Source: Nemertoderma westbladi (taxonomy: Eukaryota; Xenacoelomorpha; Nemertodermatida; Nemertodermatidae). From it: a DNA stretch of 55,777 bases. The stretch lies in contig JAUCBJ010008875.1 in the NCBI GenBank assembly GCA_032718475.1, positions 1 to 55,777 on the forward strand, read 5' to 3'. Position numbers and translations under genes: made by a program. Shown here one piece after another: positions 48,451 through 55,777 of this stretch. Within the stretch, counting starts at the first letter, position 1, and each line of letters opens with the position of its first letter. The notes under the pieces are model-generated. The model did not search any database. It was not told the DNA's origin and worked only from the letters and a program-made list of their open reading frames with translations.

Positions 48451-49752
48451 TTATGGTAGATTACGGAATGCTTTCAAGTATGAGGTCAAATCAACATCAC
48501 GTAATAGAGTTTTAAAGGAACCTAGTGATGTAGCCTCAACTACATTGGCCGGTAATCCGTTCCAAGGGTTGATTACTCTAAAGAAAAAGCTATTTTGTAT
48601 TAAGCATGATGCCACATTTGGTTTAAATAACTTGTACTTATGTCCACGTGTTCTACAATTGTTACTAATGTTAAAGCGGTTGATTAAGTTAGGGACATCC
48701 ACCAGACCAAGATCTTCACGAATTATTTTGAAGGTCATAGTTAGATCAAGTCGGAGACGGCGCAGTTCGAGTGATTCGAGACATAGAATACGAAGTCGTT
48801 CAAAGTATGGTGTCTTTGGATCAAGCGAACATCGATAAAACAACCTTCGTGTAAACAATCTTTGAACTTTTTCGAGTTTATCGATGGAACCGAGATAACC
48901 CTCTTTACAAGTAGTTGATAGGAACGGATTCCAAACAGTAGTAGCATATTCCACAAGAGGTCTCGCAAAGGTCGTATAGGCTCTCAATAGTGCTTGGCGG
49001 TTATTGGTACAGAACATTTTAAAAATCACGCTAATAACATAGTATGCCTTTTTACAAATAGCATTAATGTGGTTTTGAAATGACAATGATGAGTCAATAA
49101 TTACACCCAGGTCGCGGCAATGATCAACTCGTGTCAATATGGTGGAATCAATATTGTAGTCAACGCGTTCAAAATTCTTAGTTCCAATATTTAATACTGT
49201 ACATTTTTCGATAGCGATTGTCATTTGCCATGTATAACACCATTTTACAAAGTTTGTAAGAGATTCTGATAGAGCAATATGATTGTTATTGGGGCCATAT
49301 AATTTATTATCATCCGCAAATAGTTTCATCTCAGCCGGTAGAACACAATTATCAGGGCAATCGTCTATAAAGCATATGAACTTTATTGGTCCTCCAACTG
49401 TTCCTTGTGGGATACTGCTGCCAGTGACGTCTTTATAGCTCGAATATATCCCAGATACCTTAACACGTTGGGTACGGCCAGTCAGGAATGATTGAATCCA
49501 GGTTAATACTTTTCCTTTTATATTATAGCTATGTTCCAACTTATATAATAGTTTAGAATGCGATACTCTGTCAAAAGCTTTTGATAGATCTGTGCTAATG
49601 ACGTCAATACCTGACCCAATTGCCAAAATATCAGTCCAATCGCCCATACACTCCAATAACTGTAGTTCAGTAGATCTTCCTTGGAGGAAACCAAATTGTT
49701 TACCATAAATCAAATTGTTGATACATAAATATTTTATTATTTGTCGCCACAT
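48451..49752 (-). CDS. LINE reverse transcriptase, C-terminal two thirds
   Basis: 433 aa. Begins in the RT fingers (GKQFGFLQGRSTELQLLE) and continues with DLSKAFDRVSH, GRTQRVKVSG, SSIPQGTVGGP and FADDNKLYG (the catalytic Asp pair kept). Then comes the thumb with VDHCRDLGVIIDSSLSF, and the C-terminal domain with RPLVEYATTVWNP and LEKVQRLFTRRL. It ends near LKAFRNLP. Typical CR1/Jockey/Rex-group ORF2. The true upstream coding continues across the hAT insertion at 49765. Confidence 0.9.
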   Translation of the reverse strand: MWRQIIKYLCINNLIYGKQFGFLQGRSTELQLLECMGDWTDILAIGSGIDVISTDLSKAFDRVSHSKLLYKLEHSYNIKGKVLTWIQSFLTGRTQRVKVSGIYSSYKDVTGSSIPQGTVGGPIKFICFIDDCPDNCVLPAEMKLFADDNKLYGPNNNHIALSESLTNFVKWCYTWQMTIAIEKCTVLNIGTKNFERVDYNIDSTILTRVDHCRDLGVIIDSSLSFQNHINAICKKAYYVISVIFKMFCTNNRQALLRAYTTFARPLVEYATTVWNPFLSTTCKEGYLGSIDKLEKVQRLFTRRLFYRCSLDPKTPYFERLRILCLESLELRRLRLDLTMTFKIIREDLGLVDVPNLINRFNISNNCRTRGHKYKLFKPNVASCLIQNSFFFRVINPWNGLPANVVEATSLGSFKTLLRDVDLTSYLKAFRNLP

Positions 49753-50304
49753 TATTCGTTCAAACAGTGGCGGATCTAAGGGGGGGGCTAAGGGGCTTTA
49801 GCCCCCCCCTTTTAAAAAAATACATAAGTAATGATAAAGAAAATTTTTACTGATTTATACAGTAGCACAGCTCCAATAAGCTGCCCTTTGAGAAAAGGGT
49901 CATTTTTATATTCTCTTTTTTGAAAAAGTACTCTCAGGCAAGGTAAAATTAATCAAAGTTACATTAGCAGCCCGACCAGATTGGATTCACATAATCCCAT
50001 GCCTGAGAGTCCCGGCAGGCAACTGCCTGACTGCACTGCTGCAGTACCGGTACCTACCTGCTGAGCTGACCTGCCTTCGGCGGTACGAAAACGAAAGTAC
50101 AGAAGTACGGTACCGTTACTCCAGTCTGCCAGTTCAGCTGTTCCTGTTACCCTGTCTGTCTGTCTGAGTGTCTGCCACTGCTGCACTGCAGCACTGCCTG
50201 TACAGCTGTAGCTGTAAGCCAGTAAGCCTACCGCTGTACCTGCGCTGTCAGGCTGTTGTAGCTGTATTCTGGTACTTCATACCTGGTTACATGGTTCTGT
50301 AGCA

Positions 50305-50526
50305 ATACTACTCCGCATATTTGGAACTGTGCCAGTGTCAAATGCTACAGCAGAACGGTCATTTTCGAAATTAAAACTTCTAAAAACTTATCTTAGGTCA
50401 ACCATGACCCAGGAGCGTCTCTCTGGGCTAGCATTAATGAGTGTTCATCAGGACATAGATATTCCTGTAGATGCCATTATTAATATTTATGCCAAGCGAC
50501 AAAATCGTCGCATACAATTAATTTAG
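50305..50526 (+). CDS. hAT transposase C-terminal dimerisation domain (hATC) fragment
   Basis: About 70 aa, in frame from IFGTVPVSNATAERSFSKLK. The conserved signature VSNATAERSFSKLKLLKTYL is followed by RSTMTQERLSGLALMS and an RR-rich end, nearly the classic hATC signature of ZMYM-like hAT transposases. The RNase H-like catalytic core is missing. The stop is at 50524-50526. Confidence 0.9.
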   Translation: MLLRIFGTVPVSNATAERSFSKLKLLKTYLRSTMTQERLSGLALMSVHQDIDIPVDAIINIYAKRQNRRIQLI

Positions 50527-50699
50527 AAATTTTCACTATGCCTAGCTAGCGTATTTAGATAGTGGTCCAATAATTATCCGCAAGTGAAAAAGTGATCTCC
50601 TGCACAAATTGACCGCAGGTGAAATAAAGTTTCGTTTATTGTTTTGGTTAGAAAACAGACACTGTAACCTAATCCTTTCCCTTAATATTTTAAAGGTTG

Positions 50700-51005
50700 G
50701 AGTTCCGTCCGTGGCTACATTTTGTTCTTATAGTTCCGCCTGTGGCTACATTTTCTACTTATAGTTCGGCCCGTGGCTACATTTTGTACTTATAGTTCGG
50801 CCCGTGGCTACATTTTGTACTTATAGTTCCGCCCACGGCTACATTTTGTTCTTATAGTTCCGCCTGTGGCTACATTTTGTACTTATAGTTCCGTCCGTGG
50901 CTACATTTTGTTTTCATAGTTCCGCCTGTGGCTACATTTTATACTTATAGTTCGGCCGGTGGCTACATTTTGTACTTATAGTTCCACCCGTGGCTACATT
51001 TTGTT
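50700..51005. repeat. 31-bp minisatellite inside the hAT
   Basis: About ten units of 31 bp, consensus TATAGTTCSGCCYGTGGCTA + CATTTTGTACT. Unit-to-unit changes are confined mainly to the GTTCCGCC/GTTCGGCC part. Confidence 0.9.
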
Positions 51006-51134
51006 CATCTATTACAATAAATGTCTGATTTTGTTTGTTTTGGTTATATTTTAATATTTATAATTAAATACATTTAATTGTTACTATGAAAAATTTTAAG
51101 CCCCCCCCTTAAGAAATTCCTGGATCCGCCCCTG

Positions 51135-52325
51135 CGTTCAAAGGTACGACATACAACGGAGGTTATTGATATGGGTCTATAATTTGGTGGTTTACTTGCT
51201 TCACCCTTTTTAAATATTGGCGATATATCAGCAGTGCGCCATTGTTGTGGAACTTCTCCTTTTACAAGGGAATTCATGAAAATAATACATAATGGAAGAG
51301 TAATTTCATGACATACCTTTTTTAATACACCGGATGGGATTCCGTCTGGGGTATCAGAATATGTATCTGGGAGGAGAGATAAAAGTTTTGTAATTGCATG
51401 GGGCGTTATATCTATATCTTGAATTGAGATATCGGGGTTCGCGCGAGGGGTCATTGGAGGATTAATTCCATTGTCATATGTAAACACCGATGTGAATTGA
51501 TCATTTAGGATTTCAGCTTTGCCTCTGGGGTCTGTAACTAATTCACCATTACTCGACATTAGTGCTGCAACACCAGATGGTATAGCGCGTTTAGAGTTAA
51601 TATATTTGTAGAAGTCACTTGGTTTATCAGAGCTCAAAATCTTATCCTCCTTTTCGAAATCTAAGTTTTGTTTTGCAATTATAAATTGTTCACAAGTTGC
51701 TCTATATTTCATTTTATTTGCTGTGGTGGGATTGTCGCGCCATTCCCTGTGTGATACAACTTTCTTCTTTACTAGTTTCTTTAATTCTTTAGGTTTCGGT
51801 TTTGTCTTATTAATATTGCATCTTTTTAGAGGGACAGTAGCATCAAATATAGAATATATAATCTCAATAAATGTTTCATACATAATCTGTAAATTTATAC
51901 AATTTGAAAGGATTTCTGTCCAATCGATTGCTTGTATCATTATTCTCATTTGTTCAAAATTTGCCTTTGCGAAATTACGTTTTGGAGGGAGGAGTTCACC
52001 ACCGTCAAAAGGATTGAAGTTACTCAGAAGGAATTGGAATGAACAATGATCACTCAGACCGAGTCCGGGCAGACTGCCAGCGGAGTATACTGATATGGGG
52101 TCAGTGACTAATAGAAGATCCAGGATGTTATTTATTCTCGTTGGAAAATCAATCTTCTGGTCTAAGTTGTGTTCAAGAATAAACTCTTTTATTGCAGGAT
52201 AGGGCCCATAAGTCGGGTAATATCCTGTTATCCAATCAACGTCTGGGAAGTTGAAATCGCCAACCATAATAACACTGCGATTGCAGTCTAGTAAAATTGA
52301 TAATTCCGATAACAACAGGTTGTTC
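51135..52325 (-). CDS. LINE endonuclease C-terminus, linker and RT N-terminus
   Basis: ORF from 52315; the real similarity ends at the hAT TSD at 51142, and the final residues are read into the hAT. The segment VIMVGDFNFPDVDW holds the GDFN motif of the APE-type endonuclease. Then come LDLLLVTDPISV and GLGLSDHCSF (catalytic SDH motif). A ~180-aa linker follows. The RT N-terminus starts near TPDGIPSGVLKK and has QWRTADISPIFKKGEAS and NYRPISITSV. The N-terminal two thirds of the endonuclease is missing. Confidence 0.9.
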
Positions 52326-53330
52326 TACAGGATCGACATTCATACTAGTTTTTGTTGAGTCAACTGGCATGGTCGGTGTATACCTTGTTCTACGAGATTG
52401 TTGTGGTTTTTGCGTCTTCCCATTTACAAGGCTTGTAATAGTTGACTTGTCGCGAACTGCATCATTGTAAATGACCCATGTTGTATCTGGTGATTCAGCC
52501 TGTTTTAATCTCCGAGTAACTCTGAGTTCGTATTGGTGTTTTTGTTCAGCAGGAGTAAGATCGCGTGATATGAAAACACCATGGAAGTTTTGAGATTCTC
52601 GTAGTTTACGAGCTGCTCGTAACATATCATTTCTTTGAGTGTCTGGAAGGGTTGCGACAAGGTTTTGGGTACCATTTTCCTTTGTTCGTCCAATTCGTTT
52701 AACTGTTATATTTGATGGTTGGGTTTGGGTTATCCCTGTAATGCCAATAGTTGTGGCTATTTCTTTAACTAACTTCACATCATCCGGTTGGGGTTTGGTT
52801 CCGGATATAACAATATTTCCTTTTCGGTTTATTTGTTCTTGCTCCTCGTGCCTCAGCTGTTTTGCTAGTGAAGCAACGTTAACATTTGGTATTTTTTCTA
52901 TTGCTGTAGGGACATTGGTTAGTAAGGCATCAGTATAAGATTTTGTCTTTGTTAGTTGGTCTTGTTGTAATAGTTTTTCTAACTTATCTTCAAGACTGGC
53001 ATTCGCTTTTTGAAGCACCTCCAATTGTGTGGCTGAACAGCAACCACACAGGAACTGTTTTCCAGTAATTTGTGTTGATTCTCGGCTGTTTATTTCGACT
53101 TCAGTCCAAACATTTCGGCAATTGGAACATTCGATCTTCATCGATTTCCATTTGGGTTTAGTAGTAGCTACCAATACCGGGATTTCCTCATTTGATTTCT
53201 TGGTGCAGCGCTTATTGTGAGCAGGAAGATCTTTGACTGGGAAAGATATCAAACAGCAATCGCACTTTTGTGTAAGACCAAATGATTGTCTTGCCGATGA
53301 TTTCACCCGTGACCCGTCGCCAATAACCAT
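52326..53330 (-). CDS. LINE ORF1 protein (zinc finger, coiled coil, RRM-like)
   Basis: ATG at 53328-53330 is preferred to the upstream TTG. The protein opens with a CDCC...H..RC zinc-finger-like motif, then CSNC...CGCC. A coiled coil lies near SLEDKLEKLLQQDQ. Then comes an RRM/L1-ORF1-like domain (NIVISGTKPQ, ITVKRIGRTKENG, then NLVATLPDTQRNDMLRAARK and VFISRDLTPAEQ). A Gln/Pro/Arg-rich tail follows. The similarity ends near 52.33 kb; the reading frame then runs on in the endonuclease antiphase to 52236, apparently the result of a deletion. Function: RNA-binding chaperone of the LINE RNP. Confidence 0.8.
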
Positions 53331-53408
53331 TTTATTAAATATTATTATATATATTATATTCAAGTAACAGGTAACAGTAATGCAGAAGGTAAAGTCAGAA
53401 AGTAACAA

Positions 53409-53800
53409 TGTATTGGTAACAATGTATAGTTACCAGAGTACCGGTAGTCTGGTAGTCTGCTGCTCTGTCAGTCCACAGCCAATCTGCCAACAGGCTGACC
53501 AGTATTACTGCGGTACTGTATAGGTCACTACAGCACTAGGTAGGCCTACAGACAGACAGAAGTAGGCCTAGGCCTATACCAGTGTACAGCTATGTGTATA
53601 TAATACTGTAATTAATACAGTAATAGGCCTACGGTACTGTAATATACCCTACAGCCAGGCAGCCCTACACCTGCAGACCTACAACAGCCCTATACCGGTA
53701 CCTGTGCCTGTACTTGTACTGTTGTATGAACTACAATCAGTGAGTCAAACTCAGACATTAATTTCGTCAGGCAATCAGGCGCCAGCAACTGAACTGAGAA
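53409..53800. promoter_or_regulatory. Sequence upstream of the TMEM229B-like gene
   Basis: No gene. Dense in GGCCTA and ACCGGTAC palindromes (53.45-53.71 kb) and simple CTACAG runs. Any promoter or 5' UTR of the downstream gene should be here, but no specific TATA or initiator could be asserted. Confidence 0.3.
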
Positions 53801-54271
53801 ATGACAGTGATGGATAAAGAAAGTAAACCGAATGTTGTGAAATTATCCGTATTTATGAGGTTATATTTATATGCAATTCATGGCTACTTTCTTGAGATTA
53901 TGTTTACTGCTTTATGGGAATTTGTTACCAACTTTAACTGGAAGTTGCCAGGTGTAACCAGTGTCTGGTCATTGCCGATATATGGTGTGTCTACATTGCT
54001 TATAGAATATATGAGTCGTATTCTTAAGGGTTTCGGTGTGCCTCTCCCACTTAGAGGTGTTATTTATGTCTTATTTTCTTACTCATGGGAGTTTTCTACA
54101 GGACTGATATTGCGTCAATTTGGGGCTTGTCCATGGGACTATGAGCCATGGTTTAATTGGCACTTTTGGGGTTTAATAACAATGGAATATCTCCCATGTT
54201 GGTACTTCGCAACTATTTTGAGTGAGAAGCTTTTGATTGACTACACCTGCAGCCTCGCTTGGATCTCTTAG
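53801..54271 (+). CDS. TMEM229B: TMEM229B-like multi-pass membrane protein
   Basis: 156 aa in a single uninterrupted exon, close in length to vertebrate TMEM229B (about 167 aa). Signature segments: LYLYAIHGYFLEIMFTALWE, NFNWKLPGVTSVWSLPIYG, SWEFSTGLILRQFGACPWDY, and HFWGLITMEYLPCWYFA. These are hydrophobic segments arranged as about four membrane helices, as in the family. ATG at 53801 gives an 18-residue hydrophilic N-terminus; a second ATG at 53810 is also in frame. The C-terminus is shorter than in vertebrates. The family has been linked to lipid-related ABC/ECF-like membrane proteins by fold, but its function is unclear. Only apparently intact host gene in the window, with no sign of transposon damage. 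Confidence 0.9.
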   Translation: MTVMDKESKPNVVKLSVFMRLYLYAIHGYFLEIMFTALWEFVTNFNWKLPGVTSVWSLPIYGVSTLLIEYMSRILKGFGVPLPLRGVIYVLFSYSWEFSTGLILRQFGACPWDYEPWFNWHFWGLITMEYLPCWYFATILSEKLLIDYTCSLAWIS

Positions 54272-55777
54272 AAAATGGGATAATTGTAACCATGGTCTGA
54301 TGGTAACACTTACCGGTCATACCGGTTCATATCGTTTTAGTCTACCTACCTCTGTCCCTAATCAAATAAACTTTCCAATCTTTTTTTTACCGTAGGCCTA
54401 ATTCAGTAATTGTTCTACCCATACAGCCATACCACATACTGCATAGGTACTGTTTTATCATTCTAGGCATATATCAGCAAATCGCTTTGTTAGTATATTG
54501 TCAGATTGTTGTACAGTTGTACCTCTCCTCTCAGCGCCCACCAATCATTAGGCATACACATTATATACACTATACAGCATTGCATTATATACATTGTTAT
54601 AAATTGTGAGTGCACAGTGCAGAAGTGTGCCACTGTTTTGTTTTTCCAACCATTCTTAAAAAATTGAATGTCAAAAGTCACAAATTTTTCATTATATTGC
54701 TGATATTTTCTTCATTAGTTTCCTGTAGTTTAATCAATCAGATTTGGTCACATTTTTGGCAATTTGCACAAGTAGTGAAGATAGATGCCATTATCGGTAC
54801 CACATTTACTTATAATGAAATACGGGCCACAGTGCAGGTCTATCTTGATTTACTGTACTCACTCAGGCGGCTGAAATCGGTTTCCTATGTGTTACCTGTA
54901 CCGGTACGTAATTTGTGCCTGTTGGGGGACTGGCATGTAATGTTTGGAAATATTTTCAGCTTCATTGATAGGTGGCAGTAGTATTGTGTGTGATGCATAG
55001 GCCTAATCTGTTTCTTTATTAATTTGTATCGTATATATACAAGGTAGTTATTTGTATATTGTTTTTCACCTTGAACTACTAACAGACTAATACTACCGGT
55101 ACTGCTACTATTAAAATAAACAATAATAATAAATGAATTGAAATTTTCGCTGTGGTGAGCATTTTCATATTGTCTTATTTATTATTATTACTATTATAAA
55201 CAGTTTATTTGCAACAATTTTTCTAGTTTGTCATATATTATGTTTAATATATACCCACCCCCACCATGACCATATGCATGCACACATGCTACGGGTTCAC
55301 TATTCTATCTATTATATTTAACAGTTAGTTACCGGTACATATTACAGTATTAAATTACAGTTTATTTGCCTAACCGGTACCTTTTATTCATATATTCTGA
55401 TATTGGTTTAATTTTTATTGATATATGCAGATATTGAATTTAAATTTTCTGTGGCAGTGAGTGAGTATAGCACCTGTGTCCCCCATAGGCTCTTCAACTA
55501 TCTTTAGTATAGGCCTAAATAAAAATCAATTATTTTTTACATAGTTATTAATATTTAATAATCATATGTTTTACTTTATTGTTATCAAGGCACCAAGTTG
55601 CGAATATCAACATATTATGGGCCTATATATATACCGGAACGGTATATACTATTTAATTTATTTCAAAAAAGCATACGGTTGTGGTGATAATGACAATCTA
55701 CGACTTTCATAATGCAATTCATATTTTTAAATTCTTCTTTCAAATTTCATTTTTTTCAATGACAAATAGGCCTATTA
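54272..55777. other. 3' UTR and intergenic sequence, no gene seen
   Basis: AATAAA-like signals occur at about 54363 (AATAAAC) and 55115 (AAATAAAC). The first is a reasonable polyadenylation signal about 90 bp after the stop. A plus-strand frame at 54610-54981 (123 aa) starts at a non-ATG codon and has no family resemblance. The rest is AT-rich with scattered ACCGGTA and AGGCCTA. Confidence 0.5.

Larger units (their letters stand above)
49765..51134 (+). mobile_element. hAT DNA transposon, internally deleted
   Basis: Terminal inverted repeats CAGTGGCGGATC... and ...GGATCCGCCCCTG, with G/C homopolymers next to them. Flanked by a perfect 8-bp TSD CGTTCAAA (49757-49764 and 51135-51142), the hAT signature. 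Total 1,370 bp. Keeps only the C-terminal dimerisation part of a transposase and contains a 31-bp minisatellite. Inserted in the RT fingers of the LINE. Confidence 0.95.
47632..53408 (-). mobile_element. CR1/Jockey-like LINE, interrupted by hAT
   Basis: Minus strand: ORF1 (ATG at 53330), truncated endonuclease, RT (split by a hAT element at 49765-51134), C-terminal region ending at 48451, 3' UTR with a 282-bp direct repeat, and a simple (GGAAAT)n tail (plus-strand reading) at 47632-47660. Apart from the hAT insertion and an ORF1/endonuclease deletion near 52.3 kb the coding sequence is well preserved, so the copy is relatively young. Clade is judged from the FADD motif context and the long C-terminal domain only. 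Confidence 0.85.

Noticed and set aside
50700-51005. Possible CRISPR array (31-bp repeats)
   Set aside because: Units are contiguous with no unique spacers, in a eukaryotic hAT element; a minisatellite.
53331-53408. Upstream extension of the LINE ORF1 with a hydrophobic stretch
   Set aside because: It begins at TTG, and the Ile/Tyr-rich peptide comes from an AT-rich UTR; the ATG at 53328-53330 is the better start.
54610-54981. 123-aa plus-strand open frame after the TMEM229B-like gene
   Set aside because: Non-ATG start, AT-rich composition, no domain pattern; probably untranslated or intergenic.

Overview
The window looks like a transposon-dense stretch of an animal nuclear genome, probably a marine invertebrate. 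There are no operons, rRNA, tRNA or CRISPR. Introns and splice signals, BEL/Pao LTR retrotransposons, several non-LTR (LINE) families, a Penelope-like element and a hAT transposon are all present. The only intact host gene is a TMEM229B-like gene. A WHD-Roc-COR-CARD gene and very frequent ACCGGT and AGGCCT palindromes would fit an echinoderm- or hemichordate-like deuterostome, but the species cannot be fixed from the sequence.

Layout. 0-4.2 kb: minus-strand remains of a Gag-like, multi-zinc-knuckle gene, followed by a ~100-bp minisatellite. 5.3-10.1 kb: broken BEL/Pao pol and gag (element A, minus), interrupted by an inverted-repeat DNA element with an integrase-like fragment and by an A-rich MITE-like insert. 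10.1-13.0 kb: two LINE pieces in opposite orientations. 13.0-20.3 kb: another gag piece, then a nearly complete but frameshifted BEL/Pao element B (minus). 21.3-22.2 kb: 3' half of a LINE (plus).

23.0-40.4 kb is the centrepiece. A plus-strand coding exon of an NB-ARC/STAND-like winged helix, Roc GTPase, COR and two CARD-like domains is split at its Roc domain by a 14.4-kb BEL/Pao element (element C). C has two 1,235-bp LTRs that look identical by eye and a perfect 5-bp target-site duplication (CAAAC). Removing C and one TSD copy leaves the reading frame continuous across the site. C carries a 1,415-aa Gag-protease ORF fused in frame to the tail of the RNase H/pre-integrase region. Reverse transcriptase, the RNase H core and integrase are absent, so its movement presumably needed help in trans. 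Downstream of that ORF, C has remnants of a zinc-knuckle gene homologous to the one at 2-4 kb. Its leader contains a nested TIR element.

40.6-47 kb: LINE relics, a ~1.1-kb foldback element, and a 1.16-kb unit with 195-bp inverted arms around a Penelope-type GIY-YIG endonuclease ORF, then low-complexity repeats and a 42-bp minisatellite. 47.6-53.4 kb: a CR1/Jockey-like LINE (minus) whose RT is interrupted by a 1,370-bp hAT element with an 8-bp TSD. 53.8-54.3 kb: the TMEM229B-like gene. The remaining 1.5 kb shows no convincing gene.
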